NCBI GenBank assembly: GCA_002897775.1 | Contig: BDTR01000026.1 | Coordinates: 1-58,438, forward strand | Direction of reading: 5' to 3' | Source of the DNA: a bacterium BMS3Bbin08 | Lineage (GTDB): Bacteria; Nitrospirota; Thermodesulfovibrionia; UBA6902; BMS3Bbin08 | DNA length: 58,438 bases | Part shown: positions 42,582 to 50,845 of the stretch, in pieces | Layout of the letters: each line of letters starts with the position of its first letter | How positions within the stretch are numbered: the first letter of the stretch is position 1 | Translations under genes and position numbers: made by a program | The notes under the pieces: generated by a model | Database searches by the model: none | Seen by the model: the letters and a program-made list of their open reading frames with translations, nothing else | What the model was told of the DNA's origin: nothing

Positions 42582-43781
42582 TTATTTTGCAATACTCTGA
42601 TAATAACTAATCAGAATTTCAGCCACTTCAGGACGTGAGAATTCTTTAGGTGGTGCGATACCTTTACTTAACATTTCACGAACTTTTGTTCCTGAAAGCA
42701 GAACAAAGTCTTCTTTTGTATGATCCGGCGCTTCACACATCATCATAACCTTGTTCAGTTTCTTCGAGTATGCAGTGTGGTCAGCTTTGAAGATTTGAAT
42801 TTTTAGCGCGCCGGCAGGAACCTCATTCTCAAAGATAGTTTGAGCATCGAATGGACCGTAGTGATCGCCAACACCCGCATGGTCACGACCAACGATGAAG
42901 TGAGTAGCGCCCATGTTCTGACGGAATATAGCGTGCAGTACACCTTCGCGCGGACCGGCATATAACATGTCGAAACCGTAACCGGTAACCATTACACTGT
43001 TTGGCGGGAAGTACAGCTCAACCATTTTACGGATCGCGGCATCACGAACAGGCGCCGGGATATCTCCCGGCTTCAATTTACCAAGTAACATGTGAATAAC
43101 CAGACCATCACACTCACATCGCTTCATTGCCATGTGGCAAAGTTCTTCGTGAGCCAGATGCATTGGGTTACGAGTCTGGAAAGCAACAATTTTCTTCCAG
43201 CCGTGCTCAGCGATTTCGTTACGGATTTCAACCGCGGTACGGAAAGTGTCCGGGAATTCATCCTGGAAGTAAGAAAAGTTTAATACTTTGATCGGACCGG
43301 AAAGACAAACTTTACCCTGAGCATTGAATGCTTCAACACCCGGATGCGGCTCATCAGGGCTGGGACGGTAAACTTTTTCAGACATCATCGCCATGTCTTC
43401 ATCGCTGAATTCTTCAACAGCTTCTACATCCATAACAGCCAGTACAGGATTGCCTTCGACATTTGGATCTTTCAGCGCAATGCGGTCACCGGCTTTGATA
43501 GAACCCGCATTTTCAACCAGGTTTAAAATTGGAGTAGGCCAGAACAAACCGGATGTTGTTTTCATATCTCCAGCAACAGACAGAGCATCGGCTTTATTCA
43601 TGTAGCCTGTTAATGGGTTGAAGTAGCCACCACCCATCATAACTGCATTAGCTGCAGTAGCTGAGCTCACAAGAATAGAAGCCAGACCTTCAGCTTCTTT
43701 CTGCAGGGCTTCATTTTCAGCCGTGTCATAAATAAATAGTGGGTTCAGTTCGTCTGAACCATGCGGTTTAATTAATGTCAT
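42582..43781 (-). CDS. sat: ATP sulfurylase (sulfate adenylyltransferase)
   Basis: The 399-residue protein has the Sat core: MMGGGYFNPLTGYMNKADAL, VAFQTRNPMHLAHEELCHMA (QxRNPxHxxHE) and FIVGRDHAGVGDHYG. It couples ATP and sulfate to APS and PPi, or runs in reverse. The end (KKLNKVMMMCEAPDHTKEDF) lacks the Cys-rich zinc site of Desulfovibrio-type Sat and, from memory, resembles the enzyme of sulfur-oxidising Gammaproteobacteria. Its 13 arginines are coded 10 CGT, 2 CGC, 1 CGA and no AGA/AGG, whereas adk, aprA and aprB rely on AGA/AGG. This points to recent horizontal acquisition. It lies 45 bp after adk with an AGGAGG site. Confidence 0.97.
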   Translation of the reverse strand: MTLIKPHGSDELNPLFIYDTAENEALQKEAEGLASILVSSATAANAVMMGGGYFNPLTGYMNKADALSVAGDMKTTSGLFWPTPILNLVENAGSIKAGDRIALKDPNVEGNPVLAVMDVEAVEEFSDEDMAMMSEKVYRPSPDEPHPGVEAFNAQGKVCLSGPIKVLNFSYFQDEFPDTFRTAVEIRNEIAEHGWKKIVAFQTRNPMHLAHEELCHMAMKRCECDGLVIHMLLGKLKPGDIPAPVRDAAIRKMVELYFPPNSVMVTGYGFDMLYAGPREGVLHAIFRQNMGATHFIVGRDHAGVGDHYGPFDAQTIFENEVPAGALKIQIFKADHTAYSKKLNKVMMMCEAPDHTKEDFVLLSGTKVREMLSKGIAPPKEFSRPEVAEILISYYQSIAK

Positions 43782-43826
43782 TTATTCCTCCTTAAACTTA
43801 ATTGGTATTTATCCAACGTACTATTT

Positions 43827-44471
43827 TTATGAATCCAGCATTGAACAGACTTTATTGAAAATATCATCTATGCTTCCCGTGCCTTCAACAGACTTCAGGA
43901 TCCCTTTTCCTTTGTAATAGTCGATAAGGGGTGCGGTTGATTTTTGATAAACATCGAGCCTGTTCTTGATCGTCGCTTCCTTGTCATCGTCCCTCTGCAT
44001 GAGTTCGCCGCCGCATTTGTCACAAACACCCTCTTTCTGAGGTGCTGAAAAATAGACATTGTACATCTGCTGGCAGCCCTTGCAGGTCCTTCTGCCGGTC
44101 AGCCTTTTCATCAGGTCACCCATCGGAACGTCAACACTGAGTGCGTCCGTCAATGGAGTATTCATTGCAGCCAGTTCCGCATCAAGTGCCTCGGCCTGAG
44201 GAGTTGTTCTCGGGAAACCATCGAGAATATAACCTTTTTTACAGTCGTCCTGTGCCAGCCTCTCTTTGACTAACCCTATTACAACCGAGTCAGGGACAAG
44301 CTCTCCCTTGTCCATAACTGCTTTTGCTTCTTTCCCAAGCGGTGTTCCGTCCGCAACTGCCTTGCGGAGAATATCACCTGTTGAGATTTGAGGTATGCCG
44401 TATTTCTCGATAAGTTTTTTGGCCTGAGTACCTTTCCCAGCTCCTGGTGCACCAAGTAAAACCAGTCTCAT
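43827..44471 (-). CDS. adk: adenylate kinase
   Basis: The 214-residue enzyme has the P-loop GAPGAGKGTQ (residues 7-16), STGDILRKAV, DGFPRTTPQA and a zinc-binding lid with four cysteines (C130, C133, C150, C153). It recycles the AMP formed when APS is reduced, which explains its position as first gene of the block ahead of sat. GGAGG precedes ATG 44471. Its codon use is like the host core genes. Confidence 0.97.
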   Translation of the reverse strand: MRLVLLGAPGAGKGTQAKKLIEKYGIPQISTGDILRKAVADGTPLGKEAKAVMDKGELVPDSVVIGLVKERLAQDDCKKGYILDGFPRTTPQAEALDAELAAMNTPLTDALSVDVPMGDLMKRLTGRRTCKGCQQMYNVYFSAPQKEGVCDKCGGELMQRDDDKEATIKNRLDVYQKSTAPLIDYYKGKGILKSVEGTGSIDDIFNKVCSMLDS

Positions 44472-44824
44472 TCATTTACCTCCGTCACTAAATTTATTCA
44501 AAAAAATAACTCTCAAACAAAACGCGCACAGGAATCTTAATCATTTTTATGAATAACTTCCCGGAGCAAAAATCAAATAAAAAAACGAAAGAAAAAAACA
44601 AATCACATCATAACAATCAGTTGCACAGCAGATTGTTATGTGGTATTATGCGTCAAAATCATATAAAATAAAACGTTGAATTCAAGTGAATGAGTTTCTA
44701 TAATGCTGAGAGGGCCCGGCTTGAGTCAATATAAAAATTTAAATTAATATATAATGTTTTCTTATAAGTCTTATGTGCCCTTGATTATTGGTTTTTTTAG
44801 GCATACCGGGGAGAGAAAAATCAG
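44472..44824. promoter_or_regulatory. divergent intergenic region between adk and the DRTGG-NuoEFG operon
   Basis: These 353 bp must hold the promoters of both operons. A stem-loop CATAACAATC (44609-44618) / GATTGTTATG (44631-44640) with a 12-nt loop lies near the middle. A TATAAT hexamer on the plus strand at 44750-44755 is about 70 bp before the first start, without a clear -35. No gene was found. Confidence 0.45.
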
Positions 44825-45175
44825 GTGATTCTGGGGAAAATATCAGAAATACTGGAAGCCGCCGTTGTCACGAATCCTGGCAACCTGGACAAAGACATAA
44901 AATGGGCGTTCAGCACTGATCTGTTAAGCAACGTCCTTTTTTATTTCATTCCCGACTCGCTTCTGCTGACAGGCCTCATCCATCCCCAGGTGGTAAGGGC
45001 CGCAGAGGTTGCGAACATAGACGGCATCGTGTTCGTCCAGGGTAAGAAGCCTGAAGCCGAAACAATAGCCCTTGCCAATGAGAAAAAAATTACTTTGCTT
45101 GTCACACCGTTCTGCATGTATACTGCGTCAGGGAAACTGTATCAGGCGGGACTGGAGGGTTTTCCGGAATTATAA
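44825..45175 (+). CDS. DRTGG-domain protein (first copy)
   Basis: The 116-residue protein begins at GTG 44825 and has the DRTGG/HPr-kinase-N-like pattern: KISEILEAAVV near the start, the FSTDLLSNVLFY segment, a HPQVVRAAEVANIDGIVFVQG centre and a TLLVTPFCMYTASGKLYQAG end. Such small domains accompany hydrogenase or Hnd gene clusters and are thought to be ligand-binding or regulatory. A second copy lies at 45624, with an anti-sigma-type ATPase between them. It is the first gene of the operon. Confidence 0.85.
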   Translation: MILGKISEILEAAVVTNPGNLDKDIKWAFSTDLLSNVLFYFIPDSLLLTGLIHPQVVRAAEVANIDGIVFVQGKKPEAETIALANEKKITLLVTPFCMYTASGKLYQAGLEGFPEL

Positions 45176-45177
45176 AC

Positions 45178-45612
45178 ATGTCTGCAAGATCAAATGTACC
45201 AATAGAGGGTAGTTTTCAGCTGATCGGCGGGAAGTTCGATAAAGCCGGTGAAGCATCAACCTCGTTAAAGAAGAAACTCACAGAGATGGGGCTGAACGTT
45301 GAAATCGTAAGAAGGGCGTCGATAGCGACGTTTGAGGCGGAAATAAATGTGATCATATACGCGGCTGCCGGGTGGCTGCGTTATTATATTACTGATGATA
45401 CGCTCAGAATAGTGATCGAGGATATGGGCCCTGGCATCGAGAACATTGAACTGGCAATGCAGGAGGGTTATTCCACTGCGCCCGAATGGGCCAGAGCAAT
45501 GGGATGGGGCGCTGGAATGGGACTGCCCAATATGAAAAAAAATTCTGATAAATTTAAAATAGATTCTGTTGTCGGAGAAGGAACAACCGTTGAAATGATC
45601 ATCAACCTGTAA
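45178..45612 (+). CDS. RsbT/RsbW-type GHKL ATPase (anti-sigma factor-like)
   Basis: The 144-residue protein has the fold of serine kinase/anti-sigma factors: an N-box helix (ASIATFEAEINVIIYAA), the G1 box VIEDMGPGIENIE, and a G2 region AMGWGAGMGLPNMKKNSDKF with a final GEGTTVEMIINL. It starts 2 bp after the first DRTGG gene and ends 11 bp before the second. Such ATPases may phosphorylate or bind a partner switch. Clusters of this composition typically precede [FeFe]-hydrogenase genes. Confidence 0.87.
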   Translation: MSARSNVPIEGSFQLIGGKFDKAGEASTSLKKKLTEMGLNVEIVRRASIATFEAEINVIIYAAAGWLRYYITDDTLRIVIEDMGPGIENIELAMQEGYSTAPEWARAMGWGAGMGLPNMKKNSDKFKIDSVVGEGTTVEMIINL

Positions 45613-45623
45613 GGGGTGGAATT

Positions 45624-45965
45624 ATGAAACTCGAAGAGTTGGTCAAAGAACTGTCTTTGGATGTAAGGTCCGGCAGTAACGGCCTGGAGAAGGAGATCAC
45701 CGGCGGCTATGCCAGCGACCTGCTTTCCGACGTGATGACGCGCAGCCAGCCGGGCAACGTATGGATCACGCTTCAGACGCATCCAAATATAGTGGCTGTT
45801 GCCAGCATGAAAGACATTACCGGGGTCATCATTGTTGTAGGCAGGGAGCCGCAGGAAGAGACATTAAACAAGGCTATAGCTGAAAATGTCACCATTATGA
45901 CAACGCCGATGACAACATTTGAAACAGTCGGAAAGATCTACGAACTTCTTAATAAAAAGACGTAG
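45624..45965 (+). CDS. DRTGG-domain protein (second copy)
   Basis: The 113-residue protein is a divergent paralogue of the one at 44825, with the same order of elements: GGYASDLLSDVMTRSQPGNV, then HPNIVAVASMKDITGVIIVVG and IMTTPMTTFETVGKIYELL. A role in sensing a redox or energy metabolite is inferred from context only. After it, a dispersed repeat (45962-46028) separates it from the PHP gene. Confidence 0.87.
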   Translation: MKLEELVKELSLDVRSGSNGLEKEITGGYASDLLSDVMTRSQPGNVWITLQTHPNIVAVASMKDITGVIIVVGREPQEETLNKAIAENVTIMTTPMTTFETVGKIYELLNKKT

Positions 45966-46028
45966 CGAGTAGCAAGTAATAAATAAAACTTGAAGATGTA
46001 AAGGTCTCTCTACTCTTTACTCTCTACT
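45962..46028. repeat. AGTAGCAAGTA / CTCTCTACT dispersed repeat inside the operon
   Basis: GTAGCGAGTAGCAAGTAAT and CTCTCTACTCTTTACTCTC form partial inverted arms. It is a member of the family at 15247, 13860 and 52124 and contains the stop codon of the preceding gene. Confidence 0.6.
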
Positions 46029-46080
46029 AACCAAAAAGACGCTTGACGTTCCGGTCGATACACCAAGTAATTTTCCACAG

Positions 46081-46824
46081 ATGCTTAAAGAATATAAAGC
46101 TGACCTGCATATTCACACATGCCTCTCTCCGTGCGCCGACCTCCACATGTCGCCCTCGGCAATAATCAGAACCGCTTCTGAAAAAGGCCTTAACATGATA
46201 GCCATAACCGACCACAATTCAGCGGAAAACGTTGATGCGGCGATAAAGGCCGCTGAAAACACCGGGATCTCAGTGCTTGCAGGCATGGAGATTTCATCGG
46301 TTGAGGAAGCACACATCCTGGCCCTTTTTGATGATATGAAAAGCGCGATAAGACTGCAGGAAATCATATATGAGAATCTCCAGCCGGGTGAAAATAATGA
46401 GGAGCGGTTCGGTGAACAAATAGTAGTCAACGAAAAAGAAGAAGTATTGAGTTTTAACAAGAGGCTTCTTATCGGGGCGACGGAACTAAGCGCGCAGTCA
46501 ATTGTAAACACCATAAGATCCTTTGGCGGACTCTCCATCGCCTCGCATGTCGACAGGGAGGCGTTCGGGATCATTTCCCAGCTCGGTTTTATACCGGACG
46601 ACCTGAAGTTTGACGCGCTTGAGATGTCTCCCGGAATACAGAAGCAGGCCGCTGAAGACCGGTTCAGGGACTACATTTTTTTGCCGTGGGTATCTTCTTC
46701 AGACTCGCATTCTCTGGAAAATATAGGCAAAAGGACCATGCGATTTCTCATAAAAGAGCCTACAGTAACCGAGATAAAATATGCCCTCAGGAACACTGAC
46801 GGCAGAAAAGCGGAATGGGGATAG
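46081..46824 (+). CDS. PHP-domain metal-dependent phosphoesterase
   Basis: The 247-residue protein has all four PHP motifs: DLHIHTCLSPCADL at the start, AITDHNSAEN, GLSIASHVDREAFG in the middle and SSDSHSLENIG near the end. PHP proteins hydrolyse phosphate esters or nucleotides; in Hnd/Hyd loci this type is a constant but unexplained companion. The ATG has no clear Shine-Dalgarno, and the open frame extends about 50 bp further upstream without an ATG, so the true start is uncertain. Confidence 0.88.
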   Translation: MLKEYKADLHIHTCLSPCADLHMSPSAIIRTASEKGLNMIAITDHNSAENVDAAIKAAENTGISVLAGMEISSVEEAHILALFDDMKSAIRLQEIIYENLQPGENNEERFGEQIVVNEKEEVLSFNKRLLIGATELSAQSIVNTIRSFGGLSIASHVDREAFGIISQLGFIPDDLKFDALEMSPGIQKQAAEDRFRDYIFLPWVSSSDSHSLENIGKRTMRFLIKEPTVTEIKYALRNTDGRKAEWG

Positions 46825-46828
46825 AAAA

Positions 46829-46860
46829 AGTTCAAACAGTTCAAATGTTCAAACGGTTGA
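46829..46860. repeat. short GTTCAAAC-type repeat
   Basis: GTTCAAACAGTTCAAATG-TTCAAACGGTTGAAATG follows the PHP stop and resembles 26755-26800. Confidence 0.45.
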
Positions 46861-49014
46861 AATGCCTGTGGTTAAGTCTATATTCGGCTGTCCTATAAGA
46901 CTGTCGGCATCAACACATAGTGCCAGCCGTTCTGTAAAATTATATTCTGCAGCACCACTTTTAAAATGATTGCCGATTCCAGAAGCAAGATAGCTGTACA
47001 GGTCTCGGTTCCTGTGTTTCCAGTACACGCTCCTGCACCACATGTGGTTTGCCTGGTAAGGTCTTCGTCAACAGATCCGTCACCGTTATTGTCTAACCCA
47101 TCGCATATTTCAGGGTTTGCCGGTGAAAGCTCCTGCTTTCCATATGCTAATTTCCTGTAGTGAAGGAACATTTCCAACGCTCCATATTGCCTCTTGTGAC
47201 AGAAGTTGTGTGAATATATTAGATAAGTCAGATCCCTGCGGCAATATTGTTTGCCCAGTCCATTTACCTGTCGGGGCGATATGAGGATCTATTATTTCAC
47301 TATTTGTATCAGCACCGAGTGCCTGCCAGCCTGTAAAATTATATTCTGTACTTAAACTTAAAAAATCAGGGCCACTACCACCAGAATCAGTACCCAAATA
47401 GTAAATATTATAATCAACAGTTGAATCAGTTACAGGGTAATTTGATGCCCATATTAAATGTTCTCCCGCCTCACCGAAAGCAGATATATAAATAATATTA
47501 TTTAAAACTACCGTGCCTGCCGCTGTTATTAATATCGGTGAATCATAAATATCGATGAAAGTATTATTAGCGGCATAATACTGTGTAATAGAACCTCCCG
47601 CATCAAGACCGTTATTGCCATTATAAGCACAAACATTGCCAATAATTTTTATGTCCGCAGCGGTTGTTGTTCCCCCAAGTATGAAAATACAATCATCGTT
47701 AGTGTTATGAATATAATTATATTTTATGTCCATTGTTCCCGATAATGCTGTTCCATGGTCAACATGTGAGATTTCATTGCCTTGAATTAAACAGTTCGTA
47801 CAGGCCTGAAATATAATTCCGTTTCTATCCCCGGATATAGCGTTCCCTGATTCAAGGTCAGGAAATCCATACAGTAAATTATTCACTATCTGCGCATTGC
47901 TATAACTACCGCTTGTGTCTCTATGTAATTCAACGGCAGCATTTTGATAACCACCGCCAAAGAGGGTACTTATATCATTATAAGATTGTGTCGGTAAATA
48001 CTTGATATCATTCCCTGAAACTACAGGGTCTGATAAGATTGATTTGTCGATGTATTAACTTCAATGGTGTTTATTTTAGATTTTTCCAATCGTAATATTG
48101 CTTTTATTGGTTATGCTGAAAATATAATCTAAATTTGCGTATGATATCTCATTAGCGGCTGGGGCGCTTCCATCCTTTGTCTTTACATAAAGTTCCTGAT
48201 TAATTACATCATATGCACATGAAGATGGAGAAAGACTGCCTGCTTCCTTGCTTGCAGCTAATACATATCCTTTTGGTTGTGCGGATAAATCAACATCACC
48301 GGGAGCATGGACATATAATTTCCGGCCTCTAACATCTAATATATTACCCTCTATCCACTGTCCTGCGCTTAAACTGTTCTTATCAGTACCCCTTGTCAGT
48401 TTTACATACAGACCCGCCCCGCCCGCGTAGACAACCGCCGGAACATAATACAATCTTTGAGTTGAATAAGTATTGCCGCTATATAAGCCCCAACCTTGAG
48501 GAGTTTCATCAACAAGACAATCCATAACCGTGGCGCTGTCCTCAAAAACAGAATACGGAATTTTAGAAAAAGATACTTTATATTCACTATTTGTTCCTGT
48601 AGCTGTCCATGGACCATTTATAAATGCTTCGCCTGAAATTACAGGGGAATCTCCTGATTCCGCCTGAATGGTTATCGGATTTCCTGCTGTGCCGGAACCC
48701 TGAATGGTAAAAGTAGACATATAAGCACCGCCGTCATCTTTTATTATTACTGTATTACCAGCGGATACTTTATTAGCTCCTGGCCCCCAATTTTCTGCCG
48801 TGTTAAATCCATCTGCGTTAAAGGCATGGGCGCATGTGCCGTCTGAAGGAGCAGAATTGTCCCCTGTAGCGCAAACATATAGTTTATTTGAAGCTGGCGG
48901 CGCTTCCTGTAATGATGAAACTGTTGATTTACTGCCGCATCCGGGCAATAGCAGAGCAGCTGCTATAAAAGTTATTGCGTAAAGACTATTATTAAGAAAC
49001 TGAGATATTTTCAT
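46849..49014 (-). pseudogene. parallel beta-helix repeat lipoprotein with MopE-like tail, multiply frameshifted
   Basis: The 5' piece (49014-48076) has a lipoprotein signal (ITFIAAALLLPGCGSK), a low-complexity linker and the start of a right-handed beta-helix (FTIQGSGTAGNPITIQAESG). After a stop at 48076-48078 the same frame resumes near 48040 and continues to 47110 (IQGNEISHVDHGTAL and IIGNVCAYNGNNGLD are helix coils). The short bridge is only open in another frame, implying two compensating shifts. A further shift near 47110 leads into a calcium/metal-binding MopE-like segment (NPEICDGLDNNGDGSVDEDL), and the end is again shifted. It points against the flanking operon and splits the PHP gene from the GHKL ATPase gene. 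Confidence 0.65.
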
Positions 49015-49408
49015 TTTTGTCCCATTTTATTAAAAAAAAACATATTGATGCTGATATTTTCCTTGACACAGACTGCAGGATACAACGATAATGTCACTTA
49101 TTTTATAATTATATTAATAAATATAATAAATTTTTACAATATAAATCATGCGATGCAATTGATAATTGACAAGTGACGATTTACAATTGAAAGACAAACC
49201 ACTTAACACAATAAATCGACAATCATAGGCAATTGATAATTGATGATCGACGAGTGACAATTGACGATTGCAGATTTAAAATCTAAAATCTATAAATACG
49301 CAGCGAGCCTGCCTATCCGCGAGCAGGCGTAGCGAGCGAATATAATAGCAAACAAATTCTTACATTAGTACTTACCCGAAGGGTGACCACTAAATTGACA
49401 ATTTAAGT
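49015..49408. other. 394-bp gap built of dispersed repeats
   Basis: No gene is present. It contains an AATTGATAATTGACAAGTG-type tract (about 49150-49275) and then a GCGAGCCTGCCT / GAGCAGGCGTAGCGAGCG palindromic block (49302-49340). The ribosome-binding region of the next gene is poor. The promoter of the downstream half of the operon may lie here, but none is clear. Confidence 0.5.
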
Positions 49409-49969
49409 ATGGAAGATTTGTCCTTACATATACTTGATATCGCTGAAAATTCAGTATCTGCCGGAGCCTCTGTTATCCAAATAAAGATAACAGAGGATAT
49501 TAAGGAAAATGTTCTGCTTGTAGAGATATCTGATAACGGCGAAGGAATGGATGAGAACGCGGTAAAAGCGGTAACCGATCCCTTTTTTACCACCAAGGCC
49601 GAACGAGGCCGCCGGGTCGGGCTTGGGATCCCTTTGCTTGCCCAGGCCGCGAGAGAGGCTGACGGGGACATATCCATAGTGTCTGAAAAAGGCCGGGGCA
49701 CGACCATAAAGGCGCGTTTCCAGCATGACCACATAGACAGAAAACCTGTCGGAGATATAGCAATGACCCTGACAATACTTATTAGCGCCAACCCTGAGAT
49801 CGACTTTGTATTTGAATATAAAAGGAACGACCAGTTTTATGAGGTAGATACCCGGGAGATCAGGGAAGAACTGGAAGACGTTCCAATAAATGACCCCGCA
49901 GTAATAAAATTTATTAAAGACAGTATAAGTAAATGGCTATCCGACACAAAAAGTATTATGTTAGAATAA
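49409..49969 (+). CDS. GHKL-type histidine-kinase ATPase domain protein
   Basis: The 186-residue protein has a complete Bergerat ATP-binding fold: the N box LHILDIAENSVSAGAS, G1 box ISDNGEGMDE, F box DPFFTTKA and G2 box RRVGLGIPLLAQA, with GRGTTIKA. There is no dimerisation/phospho-acceptor His domain and no sensor domain. About 60 C-terminal residues of unknown type follow. It may be the kinase partner of the two receiver-domain proteins encoded directly downstream. Similar ATPases stand before NuoE in hydrogenase loci. Confidence 0.87.
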   Translation: MEDLSLHILDIAENSVSAGASVIQIKITEDIKENVLLVEISDNGEGMDENAVKAVTDPFFTTKAERGRRVGLGIPLLAQAAREADGDISIVSEKGRGTTIKARFQHDHIDRKPVGDIAMTLTILISANPEIDFVFEYKRNDQFYEVDTREIREELEDVPINDPAVIKFIKDSISKWLSDTKSIMLE

Positions 49970-49988
49970 AGTTGGATATGAGGGGGCA

Positions 49989-50771
49989 GTGATGAAGAAA
50001 AAGGAAAAGGGTAAGATCCTGGTGCTGGATGACGACCCTGTCGTCACTTTAAGCTGCAAAAGGATCCTTGGCGCGGAAGGCTACAACATTACCACCGTCG
50101 AAAGAGGAGAAAACGCCCTCAATAAATTAGCCAAGGAAGATTTTGATCTCCTTATCACTGACGTCCGCCTGCCTGATATTAACGGCGTAACGGTTTTAAA
50201 AGAAGCCAAGATCATAAAGCCTGAGACAGACGTAGTGATCATCACGGGTTATCCCACGCTTGAAGACGCTAAAGAATCCACCCGGCTTGGAGCGGCTGAA
50301 TACATCGAAAAACCCTTTACTCCGGACTTCATGTTAAATGTCGCCAAAAAAGTTTTTGACAAGAAAGGATGGATACTCAGAAAAGGTTTTATTGACGAGT
50401 TCAGGGACTATGTTGTTCCTCTGAGGGACCAGGATAATCCCGTTCTTTTTTATAAGGAAGGCACATGGGCCAGGCCTGTTGATAACGGCTTATGGGAAAT
50501 GGGCTGCGACCTCAGATACTGGCTGCTTACCGGTAATCTCATGTATGTCGATTTTATGATCAAAGGGAAAGAGAAGCTTGAGGCCGGCGAGCCCTTCGCG
50601 AAAATATATACGGGCACAGGGCAAAGCAGCGACCTTAATTCTCCAATGCACGCGGAGATCAGGGAAATAAACACAAAAGCCAATGACGTTATGTGCGCCT
50701 TACTAAAAGACCACCTTTCAGAGGGCTGGCTGCTGTGGCTGGCAAGGGTATTCCCTCTTAGTATCAGCTGA
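49989..50771 (+). CDS. response-regulator receiver fused to a GcvH-like domain without lipoyl lysine
   Basis: Residues 8-125 form a complete receiver domain: DDD at 14-16, phosphoacceptor D58 (LLITDVRLPDINGV), T86 (IITGY) and K108 (EKPF). Residues ~155-255 match glycine-cleavage H protein: TWARPVDNGLWEMG, LMYVDFMIKGKEKLEAGEPF, SSDLNSPMHAEIREIN and a final SEGWLLWLARV. In GcvH the lipoate is carried by Lys in the ESVKAVSDLYSP motif; here the aligned residue is Gly 211 (YTGTGQSSDLNSP). The domain is therefore unlipoylated and may act as a structural output. It sits 19 bp after the ATPase gene and 74 bp before the REC-NuoE gene. Confidence 0.82.
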   Translation: MMKKKEKGKILVLDDDPVVTLSCKRILGAEGYNITTVERGENALNKLAKEDFDLLITDVRLPDINGVTVLKEAKIIKPETDVVIITGYPTLEDAKESTRLGAAEYIEKPFTPDFMLNVAKKVFDKKGWILRKGFIDEFRDYVVPLRDQDNPVLFYKEGTWARPVDNGLWEMGCDLRYWLLTGNLMYVDFMIKGKEKLEAGEPFAKIYTGTGQSSDLNSPMHAEIREINTKANDVMCALLKDHLSEGWLLWLARVFPLSIS

Positions 50772-50845
50772 CATCAGTCAATACTTTTTTTTCACCGGGC
50801 TCCGGCCCATTACAGACACTATTTTCAGGGTTAACGGAGAAAAAC

